Source of the DNA: Chitinophaga horti | GTDB lineage: Bacteria > Bacteroidota > Bacteroidia > Chitinophagales > Chitinophagaceae | Direction: 5' to 3' | Length of the DNA stretch: 64,000 nucleotides | NCBI RefSeq assembly: GCF_022867795.2 | Contig: NZ_CP107006.1 | Span: forward strand, 2,976,001 to 3,040,000 | Part shown: positions 35,558 through 44,980 of the stretch, piece after piece | Layout: the number at the start of each line of letters is the position of its first letter | Position numbering within the stretch: the stretch's first letter is position 1 | Translations under genes and position numbers: made by a program | The notes under the pieces: model-generated | Database searches by the model: none | Told to the model about the DNA's origin: nothing | Seen by the model: only the letters and a program-made list of their open reading frames with translations

Positions 35558-38500
35558 TTAAAAGGTCACTTGTAAAGAACCGGAAATCGTTCTGGCATAA
35601 GGATAATCCAGGCCGCGTTCTGTTTTAACGGTGCTGATACGCGCCAGGTCATTCAGGTTCAGCAGGAAGCTTACCCGGCTGGCATGTATCTTTTCTAACC
35701 ACCTGGCGGTACCGAAATCGTAGCCCAGGCTCACGGAAGAGAACAACAACTCGTTCATATCCTGCAGGAAGCGGGATGTAGGACGGGTATCGGTCCTGTC
35801 GGCAATGTCCTTGAATAGTGACTTGTCGCCCGGTTGCCTCCAGCGTTCTGTCAACGCCCTCACGTCTACGTTATAATTGAAATCCGCATTCTCCACGCGG
35901 CTTACCAGTGTAGTATTGTATTGCTGTCCGCCTGCTCTGAAGGCGAAGGCGAAGTTGGCGGTAATGCCCTTGTGCAGCACGTTCACTCCAAATGTGCCAT
36001 TGTACAGCGGGTTGCTGTCGCCACCCACGATATAGTCGTCTGTAGACCATACATACGTAAGCGTGCCATCTCTCTTTACAAAGATTTCCTTACCATTCGC
36101 CGGATCGATGCCGCGGCTGGGCACTACCCAAATGGCAGACATTGATTGTCCGGGTACGAAACGGGTAGACGGCCTGCGGTTAGCCGCATTGCCAGTGCTC
36201 GTACCTCCTTTATCGTTATCCGCTTCCTGGTTCAGCTGTTCCAAGGAGTTGGATACTTTGCGGATGCGGTTCGTGTTGTGCGCTACGTTAGCAAACACAT
36301 TCACCGAAGTGCGTGTATTGCTGTTATTGAACACACGCATGTTAACGCCCGCCTGGAAGCCCTTGTTGCGAGATTCGCCAATGTTCGACTTATACGTCTC
36401 GAAACCATTGGAAGGCGCGATCACCATGTCGCTCAGCAGGTTCTTGGTATCGCGGATATAGTAGTCGAAACGGATGCTCAGCAAATTGAACAAAAACAGG
36501 TCGGCGCCAATGTTATTGTCTTTTACCTGCTGCCATTGCAAGTAGGGGTTTGGCAGCGCGAGCAGGTCGAGGCCCATATCGCCGTTGTACGTACGGTCTA
36601 CGATATATTGGTAAGTAGCGATCGACTGGTAGGAGTTGAAGTTCTGCGTACCGGTTGTACCCACACTCCCTCTCAGCTTAAACATGTTGACGAACTTCAG
36701 GTCCTGCATAAACTTCTCTTTGTGCAGGTTCCAGCCGGCACCTACCGACCAGAAGAGGCCCCAACGTTTATCGGCACCAAACTGAGAGCTGGCGTTGCCA
36801 CGGTAGGAGAAGTCGGCCAGGTATTTCTCATCATAAGAATAGCTGACGGCAGAAGTGATGGCCACCGAGCGGCTGGTATTTTCCGTACCGGCGGCTTTCG
36901 TACCATCTTTATAACGGCGACCAAAAGAGATGTCGTCCATCTTATCATTCGGGAAACCCACCATCGTCATACCATTGGTAGATGTATTCGCCTGTGTGAT
37001 CGTGTAAGCGCCGTTCAGGTATACGTTGTGTTTGCCGATGTTGAAGTAATAGTTCGCCAGCAGGTCGCCATTGATATTGTTCTGCTTTCCGTTCTGAATG
37101 CTGTATTCACCACGATCGAGATACGCATCGGTATTCGGCTGTATGGTTGCATACATCGAGTGGCTGGCAGGCGTGAACTTCTGCAGGTCGTTGTCCTGTT
37201 TAGTAATACCCACACGGGCGGTTACACGCAGGTTACGGGCAATGTCCCAGTCTGCATAGAAATTCTCGATGATCTGGAAATACGTCGTAAAGTCTTTCGA
37301 GTTCAGCGAGCCGTCGTACATCGGGTTACCGGCAGCGCCGTTGTTGTAACTTACGATGTAGTTGCCGTTCGCATCTTTCATACGCCAGTACGGGTTCATA
37401 CGCGCCACATTGGTGAAGCTGCCGTACGGTGAGTTGTCTGACCGGTTTTTATCTACCGTCAGACTGTTCCTGAACTGGAAATTATTTTTACGGTAGATGA
37501 GGTTAATGCCGCCAGACACCGTATTTCTGTCCGAGCCTTGCATCACACCTACCACATTGTTATAGTTCATGTTGGCCGAGTAACGGAAACCATCGTTACC
37601 ACCTTCGAGGTTGAGGCCGTGGCGCTGACCGATACCATTGCGCAGCGGCTGCGACAACCAGTAAGTATTCACCCCTTCCAGCGCTGCCTGCAGGTTCGTG
37701 CTGTACTCTCTCAGCAACTGCGCTTCCGTGGCTGGGTAAGGCGAGGAATATTTGCCGGACAGTACTTCTGCCTGTACTTTCTGCATGCTGTTGGTGAGCT
37801 TGTAACTTGTGAGGTCCGGCGCCATTACGTCCATACTGCCCGTGTAAGAGAGGCGCAGTTGTCCGGACGCGGGGGCCTTTGTTTCGATAACTACCACCCC
37901 GTTACCCGCTTTAGAACCCCAGATCGCTTTAGCAGAAGCATCTTTAAGGATCGTAATGCTTTGCACGAGGTTCATGTTCATATCGTTCACCTTTTCCAGT
38001 GTGGTTTCGAAACCATCGAGGATAAAGAGCGGCAGGTTAGGGTTGGTCGTATAGTCGCCCTTCAGGTCCGGGAAGCCCGTTTGGCCGCGCAGCTGTATGT
38101 CCGGCAACCTGTTCGGGTTGGAGCCTGCATCGAGGTTATCCATGATCTGGAAAGACGGGTCGAGAATGGCCAGTGCTTTCAGCACGTTCTGGTTAGTCAC
38201 TGTGCGCAGTTCTTCTTTTGTAAAGGTGGATACGGCCCCTGTAAAGCTTTCGCGTTTACGGTTAAACATACCCGTGCTGATCACCACCTCGTTCATTTTG
38301 GTGGCTTCGGCCTCCATCACGATCGTGAGGTTATCGCTGTTCTTTACTTTTACCGCTTTCAGTTTGAAACCGATGCCTGTAATACTCAGCTCCACCGGCC
38401 CTTCTTTGGCCGCGCGGATCGAGAACATGCCCGAAGCGTTGGTCACCACACCGATTTTGGTGCCGATAATCATCACCGTCATGCCTGGCAGCGGTTCGCC

Positions 38501-38932
38501 TTTTTCGTTAGTTACCTTACCGGTAATTTCCAGCGGTGGCGCAGCCGGCTGTGGCTCGGGCGAAGTGTTTTCTTTTTTCTTAATGATCACCACCTTATCC
38601 ACGATCGAATAAGTGAGTGATTTCTCTCTCAACAAAGCTTCCAATGCCGCAGCCAGTGGCTGAGCGTTGATGTTTACGTCTAACTTTCCGGCGGCTGCCA
38701 GGTCGTCATCCGTATAAAAGAAATTGAACCCCGTCTGTTTTTTCATTTCAGAAAACACATCTTTCAAAGGCATTCCTTTTCCCTTCAGACTCACGTTTTG
38801 CGCAGATATACTGGCAGTTACGTGCATGGCCGTAGTTAGTACAAGAATAAAGGATAATTTCATGATCCTCCAGATTTTGGCTGGCATGGCAGGCCCATGC
38901 TCTTTGTTTTTGCACAAAGCAGTGAAATACAT
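35558..38932 (-). CDS. SusC/RagA TonB-dependent transducer with STN domain
   Basis: 1124 residues from ATG 38932: the start MYFTALCKNKEHGPAMP is typical of Chitinophaga SusC proteins, whereas the longer frame adds 11 unlikely residues. The signal ends SISAQ; the STN domain (about 45-105, PLKDVFSEMKKQTGFNFFYT) is followed by a carboxypeptidase-regulatory-like domain (about 135-215), the plug (ITILKDASAKAIWGSKAGNG) and the barrel ending SLQVTF. The STN domain is expected to signal through the FecR protein encoded just upstream. This makes the gene both importer and sensor of the operon. Confidence 0.95.
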   Translation of the reverse strand: MYFTALCKNKEHGPAMPAKIWRIMKLSFILVLTTAMHVTASISAQNVSLKGKGMPLKDVFSEMKKQTGFNFFYTDDDLAAAGKLDVNINAQPLAAALEALLREKSLTYSIVDKVVIIKKKENTSPEPQPAAPPLEITGKVTNEKGEPLPGMTVMIIGTKIGVVTNASGMFSIRAAKEGPVELSITGIGFKLKAVKVKNSDNLTIVMEAEATKMNEVVISTGMFNRKRESFTGAVSTFTKEELRTVTNQNVLKALAILDPSFQIMDNLDAGSNPNRLPDIQLRGQTGFPDLKGDYTTNPNLPLFILDGFETTLEKVNDMNMNLVQSITILKDASAKAIWGSKAGNGVVVIETKAPASGQLRLSYTGSMDVMAPDLTSYKLTNSMQKVQAEVLSGKYSSPYPATEAQLLREYSTNLQAALEGVNTYWLSQPLRNGIGQRHGLNLEGGNDGFRYSANMNYNNVVGVMQGSDRNTVSGGINLIYRKNNFQFRNSLTVDKNRSDNSPYGSFTNVARMNPYWRMKDANGNYIVSYNNGAAGNPMYDGSLNSKDFTTYFQIIENFYADWDIARNLRVTARVGITKQDNDLQKFTPASHSMYATIQPNTDAYLDRGEYSIQNGKQNNINGDLLANYYFNIGKHNVYLNGAYTITQANTSTNGMTMVGFPNDKMDDISFGRRYKDGTKAAGTENTSRSVAITSAVSYSYDEKYLADFSYRGNASSQFGADKRWGLFWSVGAGWNLHKEKFMQDLKFVNMFKLRGSVGTTGTQNFNSYQSIATYQYIVDRTYNGDMGLDLLALPNPYLQWQQVKDNNIGADLFLFNLLSIRFDYYIRDTKNLLSDMVIAPSNGFETYKSNIGESRNKGFQAGVNMRVFNNSNTRTSVNVFANVAHNTNRIRKVSNSLEQLNQEADNDKGGTSTGNAANRRPSTRFVPGQSMSAIWVVPSRGIDPANGKEIFVKRDGTLTYVWSTDDYIVGGDSNPLYNGTFGVNVLHKGITANFAFAFRAGGQQYNTTLVSRVENADFNYNVDVRALTERWRQPGDKSLFKDIADRTDTRPTSRFLQDMNELLFSSVSLGYDFGTARWLEKIHASRVSFLLNLNDLARISTVKTERGLDYPYARTISGSLQVTF

Positions 38933-38962
38933 AAATTTGTTCTGGTTGAAGAATTGTGAAAA

Positions 38963-38990
38963 CAACGATAACGTTCATCATCCAAACAAA
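38963..38990 (-). promoter_or_regulatory. Candidate promoter of the STN-SusC operon
   Basis: On the minus strand TTTG (38990-38987), 16 bases, TATCGTTG (38970-38963), seven of eight with TAnnTTTG. It lies 31 bases before the susC start in the 173-base gap after the anti-sigma gene, where an ECF-dependent start is also expected. Confidence 0.3.
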
Positions 38991-39105
38991 CCGGGGTGTT
39001 CGCTGCACTTCCGGTTTATTTTTTTACAGATGAAACTAACCGGCATTAACTCGTAAACATTGCATAATAGGCCGTTTTAAAAGGTGAGTAATACAATTTG
39101 GTTGA

Positions 39106-40266
39106 TTATTGATCTACAGTTATTTTATTTCCTTCTATCTTAAAATGTACGTTCCCTGTTAACTCCAGTATTTCAAACACCTGCGATACATTCACATTGC
39201 GTGGAATGGTACCGCTGAATTTCTTTTCCGGCACGCGTTTATAGTTCACTTCTACATCGTACCAGCGGGCGAGCTGCCGCATAATAGTGCGGATGTCAGC
39301 ACCGTCGAAGTGGAAGTTGCCATTCTTCCAGGCCATTACCTGCTCCTGGTCTGCTTCGGCCAAATTCACGCGGCCTGTACTCCGCTGCAGGCTTGCCTGT
39401 TGGCCCGGGCGTAACACCACGGAAGCCACCTGCACTTTACCGCTGAGCAATGTGGTATGCACCGCGGCTTCATCGGCATAAGCATTCACGTTGAAGTTTG
39501 TACCTAACACCCTTATTTCCGGCCCGCCGGTTACCTGCACAAAAACCGGTTGCTGTGCCTGTTCGCGGATCTCGAAATACACCTCACCACTTACCTCTAC
39601 CCTGCGTTCGTTGCTATTGAAGGCCACCGGGTAGCGGAGGGAGGAGGCAGCATTCAGCCAGGCCCTTGAGCCGTCCGGCAGCAATACACTGTACTGGCGG
39701 CCCTTGGGTGTAGTGATCGTATTATATTGAGCCGCTCCTCCTTCGGAGGTGGCAGCATCGTAAACAAGTTGCCCGTTCTGCACGCTCACCTGTGTACCGT
39801 TTTGAGCGGCCAGTTGTACGTTGCCCAAACTATCCAATACTACCTGCTGACCATTCGCCAGGGTGAGAATAGCTCCTTCTTTGCCCGGCAACGCGTCGTT
39901 GGCGGGCGCTTTCGTAACGATCGCCACCGTAGTGCGCGACGATGGTTGCAGGAAGAAGTAGCCTGCCGTGCCGACAGCCGCTATGATGGCCGCAGCTGCC
40001 CACCAACGGGCAGTATGCAGGCGACGCACTTTGCCGGTACGCTCCTGCGGCATGGCGGTAATGTCGCTGAACATCGCATCCGCAGCGGCCTGGCTTTGTA
40101 ATATACCCGGTACATCCTCGCCAAAACGACCGTCCATCAACGCTTTTACGGCGTCCTCGTTGGCAGGATCAGTCAACAACCGCCACAGCTCCTGCCTTTC
40201 GGCAGCAGTCAGCTCATAGTTGTCCATATAAGCCGTATATAAATCTTCCAGTCGGTTACCGGTCAT
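39106..40266 (-). CDS. FecR-type anti-sigma factor
   Basis: 386 residues. A cytoplasmic N-terminal part (about 1-80) binds the sigma factor; one membrane helix (about 86-106, WWAAAAIIAAVGTAGYFFL) follows. The periplasmic FecR domain has TPKGRQYSVLLPDGSRAWLN, and a C-terminal DUF4974 domain has FHFDGADIRTIMRQLARWYD. By the family model it holds the sigma factor inactive until the STN domain of the SusC reports ligand. It lies 75 bases downstream of the sigma gene and 173 bases upstream of susC. Confidence 0.95.
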   Translation of the reverse strand: MTGNRLEDLYTAYMDNYELTAAERQELWRLLTDPANEDAVKALMDGRFGEDVPGILQSQAAADAMFSDITAMPQERTGKVRRLHTARWWAAAAIIAAVGTAGYFFLQPSSRTTVAIVTKAPANDALPGKEGAILTLANGQQVVLDSLGNVQLAAQNGTQVSVQNGQLVYDAATSEGGAAQYNTITTPKGRQYSVLLPDGSRAWLNAASSLRYPVAFNSNERRVEVSGEVYFEIREQAQQPVFVQVTGGPEIRVLGTNFNVNAYADEAAVHTTLLSGKVQVASVVLRPGQQASLQRSTGRVNLAEADQEQVMAWKNGNFHFDGADIRTIMRQLARWYDVEVNYKRVPEKKFSGTIPRNVNVSQVFEILELTGNVHFKIEGNKITVDQ

Positions 40267-40341
40267 ATCAATATTTTTTCGCAGGGTGGTTATAAGATAG
40301 ACGCACGAAAAAGGAAGTCAAGTAGTGCGATTTGAGAAAAA

Positions 40342-40932
40342 TCATGAAAAAATAACCCACACGCCCAACAGGAGCGCATATAAATTATTTCCTAATACGT
40401 CACGGAGATGGGCCAGTACCTTCTTCAGGTGATAGTTTACCGTGTATTCGGTGATGCCGAGCGCGGCGGCAATATCTTTATACTGCATGTTTTCCTCGCG
40501 GCTCATACGGAATATGGTGCGTTGCTGGTCGGTGAGCGACGCGAGTGCATTGTGTAACAGGCGGCGTACTTCGCCGTAATCGAGGTCCTGACTGGTGGTA
40601 TCCAGTCCTTCTTCGGGCAGGGCCGAAGCGTAGCCATCCAGCAGATCGCGCTGCTGTTTTACTTTCCGGAAATAAGAGTAGGTAAGATTTCTCGTAACAG
40701 TGCGTAACCAGGGTTCGAAAGACTGGATGTCGGTGAGTTTGTCGCCCGCGATCCATATTTTGATGAATACTTCCTGGGTAATTTCGTCGGCGAGCGCCTC
40801 CGTACGTAAGTGGGTGTAAGCAAACCCAAAAACCAGCTGCCGGTATTGATCAAACAGATGCCGGAACGCCACACCATCACCTGCCGCAATCCTTCGCAGC
40901 AGTTCCCGTTCACTTGTCAATGCATCTTTCAA
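40342..40932 (-). CDS. ECF sigma factor (Bacteroidota family), TTG start
   Basis: 196 residues. Sigma region 2 (about 20-90, FDQYRQLVFGFAYTHLRTEA, DEITQEVFIKIW) and region 4 (about 130-180, DIAAALGITEYTVNYHLKKV) are both intact. No ATG exists in this frame before region 2: an in-frame TAA lies about seven codons upstream of the TTG at 40932, so translation must start at TTG 40932 or TTG 40920. It is expected to transcribe the SusCD operon when freed by the FecR protein encoded next to it. Confidence 0.92.
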   Translation of the reverse strand: MKDALTSERELLRRIAAGDGVAFRHLFDQYRQLVFGFAYTHLRTEALADEITQEVFIKIWIAGDKLTDIQSFEPWLRTVTRNLTYSYFRKVKQQRDLLDGYASALPEEGLDTTSQDLDYGEVRRLLHNALASLTDQQRTIFRMSREENMQYKDIAAALGITEYTVNYHLKKVLAHLRDVLGNNLYALLLGVWVIFS

Positions 40933-40991
40933 GAATAAATACCCGGTTGTTACGGCGATAAAAGTACATAAAACTTACCAGCTACCCACCA

Positions 40992-41021
40992 TTGTTAATT
41001 TATCTCCCGTCTGTAACTTTT
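40992..41021 (+). promoter_or_regulatory. Candidate promoter of the small lipoprotein
   Basis: TTG (40992-40994), 19 bases, TAACTTTT (41014-41021), seven of eight with TAnnTTTG. It lies 38 bases before ATG 41060. Confidence 0.45.
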
Positions 41022-41059
41022 ATAAACGACTGCCGTTCCAAAAGGTTAAAACCCACTAG

Positions 41060-41578
41060 ATGAGACTCACACTCCCGTTATTGATCCTGGTATTGTTTGC
41101 CGGCCTGCCGGGCGGCTGTAGCAAAGAGGACATTGCCCATGAATCTGCCTATCAGCAAAGTTTTAAGGCCTGGCAAACATTTAAAAAGGCCAGCGATAAC
41201 TCCTATCGTTTTATGGTGAAATCCGGATCATGGAACGGCTACGGATCTGAAACGACTTTCACCATTGAAAAAGGAGTGGTTACCGGCCGTCATCATAAGT
41301 CGACCATTATGGACGGAGGCACTGGCGCGGTCACTGTCCGCAATGAATGGACGGAAGATGCCAGCACCTTAAACACTCATGACGGCGCGTTGGAACCTAT
41401 GACGCTTGACGATGTTTACCACCAGGCTAAGACAGACCTTTTGACCAAACGCAGCAAGACTACGCCATATTTTGAAGCCAAGAACGACGGCCTTATTTCC
41501 ACTGTGGGATATACAATGGAGGAGTGTGTGGACGACTGCTTCGTCGGACTACGCATCGTTTCCATCACCAAACTTTAA
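41060..41578 (+). CDS. Small lipoprotein, possibly DUF6174-like
   Basis: 172 residues. The signal is followed by a lipobox-like GGC and then SKEDI. The mature part begins with AYQQSFKAWQTFKKASDNSY and continues in short strands (YRFMVKSGSW, TTFTIEKGVVTGRH), then TLDDVYHQAKTDL and a closing cysteine pair CVDDC. The W-x-n-SYRF pattern with a late helix recalls the DUF6174 family of small lipoproteins, but I am not certain. It has its own promoter and a closing hairpin, so it is monocistronic. Function unknown. Confidence 0.8.
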   Translation: MRLTLPLLILVLFAGLPGGCSKEDIAHESAYQQSFKAWQTFKKASDNSYRFMVKSGSWNGYGSETTFTIEKGVVTGRHHKSTIMDGGTGAVTVRNEWTEDASTLNTHDGALEPMTLDDVYHQAKTDLLTKRSKTTPYFEAKNDGLISTVGYTMEECVDDCFVGLRIVSITKL

Positions 41579-41586
41579 CAAGAGCA

Positions 41587-41619
41587 TCCGTTTCCGGACG
41601 TCCATTATCCGGAAACGGA
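41587..41619 (+). terminator. Strong hairpin after the small lipoprotein
   Basis: Perfect 12-base arms TCCGTTTCCGGA/TCCGGAAACGGA (41587-41598 and 41608-41619) with a 9-base loop. No T run follows, so it may act in both directions or protect the 3' end. Confidence 0.7.
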
Positions 41620-41692
41620 CACCTCACCTTCCTTAATCTATTCATTTACAATACCTTTATGCCGTGGCACCTTTTTGGCAGCCCGGCATCAC

Positions 41693-44090
41693 ATGATTAC
41701 CTATTACTTCAAAATTGCCGCGCGCAATCTTTGGAAAAACAAAAGCTTTTCCGCCATCACGATCTTTGGTCTCGCCATTGGTCTGGCCACCTGCATATTG
41801 ATTACGCTGTTCGTTACCGATGAACTGTCGTACGACAAGTTTCACCGCAATTACGATCGCATTTATCGTATTAACGCAGATTTCCTCGTGAACGGCAATA
41901 CCTTCCGCGAAAGGCACTCCCCTGCGCTGTTTGGTGAAGTATTACAGCACGATTATCCACAGATAGAAAAATATTGCCGCATTACACTGCAAGGCGGCGT
42001 ACTCGTAACACGCGGTCAGGAAACGATCGCAGAGCAGCATGCCTGCTTTGGCGATTCATCGCTGTTCGATGTGTTTACTTTGCCCATGCTGGCGGGAGAT
42101 GCGAAAACAGCGTTACGCGAACCGAGTGGACTGGTCATCTCCGAGAAAATAGCAAAGAAATACTTTAATAGTATCGACGTAGTGGGCAAGACCCTGCGGC
42201 TGGATAACCAGAGTGATTATATCGTTACCGGCGTTATCAAAGACGTGCCGGCACAATCGCACGTACATTTCGACTTTATAAGAGCCATGGCCGGCGTGCC
42301 CGAAAGCCGCCAGGACCAATGGATGGCAGACAACTTCACCACTTATGTACGAGTCCGCCCGGGAACGACGAAAGCCCAGCTGGACGGCTTCCTCGCCACT
42401 GCCACGGAACGTTATATGGACGAGCCGCTGCGTAAGATGGTCGGTTCTTCTATCGCTGATTTAAAGGCTAAAGGAGAACACTTCGGCTACAATGCCATTC
42501 GCATCGATCAGATACATTTTACATTCCGACCTGGCCAACGAAGCCGAGCCTTCGGGCAACATCCAGTATGTATACATCTTTACCGCGGCAGGCATTATTA
42601 TCCTGCTCGTCGCCTGTGTGAATTTCATGAACCTTTCCACCGCACGTTCCGCCTCCCGCGCGAAAGAAGTCGGCATGCGTAAAGTGTTGGGGTCGCATCG
42701 CGGCGTGTTGATCGGGCAATTCCTGGCAGAGTCGCTGCTCACTACCTTTGGGGCGATGCTGCTGGCCGCCATGCTGGCCGTGGTATTGCTACCGTACCTG
42801 AATGAGCTGTCGGGCAAAAGTTTGCAGCTAACTGCGCGGCACATCCTCTGGCTGGCACCGGCCGTTGTGGTGACAGGCTTACTGGCAGGCAGTTATCCTG
42901 CGTTCTTCCTTTCTTCTTTTGAACCGATAAAAGTATTGAAAGGACGTTTAGCCGGTGGCTTCAGAAGCAGCTGGTTACGGAATGGACTGGTTACCTTCCA
43001 GTTTGCGACCGCCATCCTGTTAATGATCGGCACATTTGTGATTTACAGGCAGCTGGGATACATCCGCAATAAACAACTTGGCTACAACCGTGAACAGGTG
43101 CTCGTCATCAATAATACCCGTCCGCTGGGGGCGCAGGCTAAAGGTTTTAAGCAGGAAGTGATGCAGATGAGCGGCGTGCAAGGCGGTACGATGACGGCAT
43201 CGCTGCCGGTCAGAACAGACAATAGCACTAATATTTTTTCTAAGGATGCGACCAATAGTCCGGGCCAGGTAGTGGGGATAGACGAGTGGTTCGTAGACGC
43301 AGATTACATCCCCGTGATGGGTATGAAGATCGCCAGTGGCCGTAACTTTTCGGCGGCGTTACCGACCGACGCGCAATCGATCATTATCAATGAAACAGCT
43401 GCCCGACTACTTAGCTTTACGGATATTACCGGCAAGAAATTATACACTGGCGGGCAGCCCCGGCCGATCATTGGCGTAGTGAAGGATTTTAACGCCGGCT
43501 CGCTGCATAACAAGATCGCTCCCATGGTGTTTTCCTACTGCGACTGCCTCGACAACATGGCCTTCCGTATTGATCCGCGGCAGGCACAGGCCACCATCGC
43601 CTCCATCGAAAAAGCATACGAGTCGAGGGAAGGAATGACGGGCCAACCCTTCTCCTATTACTTCCTGGACGAAGCGTTTAATAGCCTGTATCAATCAGAA
43701 ATGCGTACCGCGCAGATCTTTATCGGCTTCGCGGTATTGGCGGTGCTGATCGCCTGCCTGGGTGTGTTCGGGCTGATTACCTATGCGGCGGAACAGCGCA
43801 TGCGGGAAATCGGCATCCAAAAGGTGTTAGGCGCATCGGTGACGAGTATTGTAGCCATGTTGTCGGCCAACTTCCTGAAGCTGGCACTGTTTGCCGCGGT
43901 TATCGCCACGCCGCTCGCCTGGTACCTCGTAAACAAGTGGCTGAACAACTTCGCTTACCGTATGGAAATCGGCTGGGGCATATTTGCCTGGTCGGTCTTA
44001 CTCATGGTATTGATCACATTGATAACGGTGAGCTTCCGCGCTGTACGCGCAGCACTCGCCAACCCGGTAAAGAGCCTGAAAGCAGAATAA
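41693..44090 (+). pseudogene. MacB/FtsX-type ABC transporter permease, one frameshift
   Basis: From ATG 41693 (MITYYFKIAARNLWKNKSFS, the standard start) the frame reads as a MacB-like permease up to IRIDQIHF and then turns to nonsense. The correct sequence (HSDLANEAEPSGNIQYVYIF) resumes one frame over from 42522. One extra base near 42518-42521, in CATTTTACATT, explains it. Corrected, the protein has 798 residues, normal for the family: helix 1, MacB periplasmic domain, helices with NFMNLSTARSASRAKEVGMR, a second periplasmic domain, and three C-terminal helices ending ANPVKSLKAE. No ATPase gene is adjacent. Either a young pseudogene or a sequencing error. Confidence 0.9.
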
Positions 44091-44924
44091 TTAATTCACC
44101 CAACGTTTATTGCCGAAAGCGTAAGAAAGAGAGATAGACGGACCATTGTATTTCCAGTCCACATCACCTAACAGGCCGTCACGCTGACCGTCCAGGTTCA
44201 GGTGCATCATAGAATAGCCGGCAGTGGCACTTAAACCGCTGAAGATGCCGAGTTTAACCTGTACGCCGCCAGTGAGAATACGGCCGTGCAGATCATTTAC
44301 ACTCAGCGACATGTAGGAAATATCTCCCGTTACCGCCAGGCGGCCTGTGATAGCATAACCCGCCCAGATGCCCGCATTAGGCAGCGGGGCCGTTACGTCA
44401 AAGTCGTCTTTCACATCCACACCTGCACCGGCACCTGTTACCGCAATGCCCATCTGCGACTTGATCACGTGCGCACCGACCATAATACCGGCTTCGTAAC
44501 TCAAGCCTTGTAAGATGGCATAGCCATAAGATGCCCGGAAAATGTCTGTATCAAAGTAGGAATCCGTTAGGGCGTTCACGTTATACGTGTTGTCGCCGAA
44601 CTGAATTGTTTTTTGTAACTGGTGAACGGACGAGCGGTGCAGTCGTGTGTAACTGAAGTCGATCCGTGAACGGTTAGAGGCCCGCCATTCGAAGCCCGCG
44701 AGGAAGGTGTTTACCTTGTCGTCAAAACCAAGATCGTTCTCGAGGTTAACGGCAGTGCCGAGGAACTCATTGTTGCTGACCTTCACATTAGTGTTGTTGT
44801 CAGCCATAAAATAACCGCCGGTAATCTTAAAACGTTCTACGAACCAGGGAGCAACGGGTGTAGCTTTTTGCGCAGTAGCGGCCAGGGAGGTAAACAGGCA
44901 GCCTATCAGTAACAGGTGTTTCAT
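44091..44924 (-). CDS. Outer-membrane beta-barrel protein
   Basis: 277 residues with a signal ending AATAQ. Alternating amphipathic strands (FLAGFEWRASNRSRIDFSYT, GLSATAGYSMMHLNL) and the C-terminal GPSISLSYAFGNKRW mark an OmpW/OmpA-like barrel of about eight to ten strands. Its stop is immediately next to the stop of the convergent permease gene. Function beyond a membrane barrel cannot be read. Confidence 0.82.
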   Translation of the reverse strand: MKHLLLIGCLFTSLAATAQKATPVAPWFVERFKITGGYFMADNNTNVKVSNNEFLGTAVNLENDLGFDDKVNTFLAGFEWRASNRSRIDFSYTRLHRSSVHQLQKTIQFGDNTYNVNALTDSYFDTDIFRASYGYAILQGLSYEAGIMVGAHVIKSQMGIAVTGAGAGVDVKDDFDVTAPLPNAGIWAGYAITGRLAVTGDISYMSLSVNDLHGRILTGGVQVKLGIFSGLSATAGYSMMHLNLDGQRDGLLGDVDWKYNGPSISLSYAFGNKRWVN

Positions 44925-44980
44925 AAGGTGATGGTTTAATCGCTATGAACTTCCCGAACAAATAGGCTGCCAGAAATAAT

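Noticed and set aside
36146..37432. 428-codon frame antisense to the STN-SusC gene
   Set aside because: It lies wholly inside a confident TonB-dependent transporter gene. Its composition (Val, Arg and His rich) is that of a mirrored coding frame.
37538..38620. 360-codon frame antisense to the same SusC
   Set aside because: Same reason; no motif or signal of its own.
42492..44090. Separate permease gene starting at ATG 42492
   Set aside because: Its first 11 residues are out-of-frame sequence, and the rest is the direct continuation of the upstream half. One frameshifted gene explains both.
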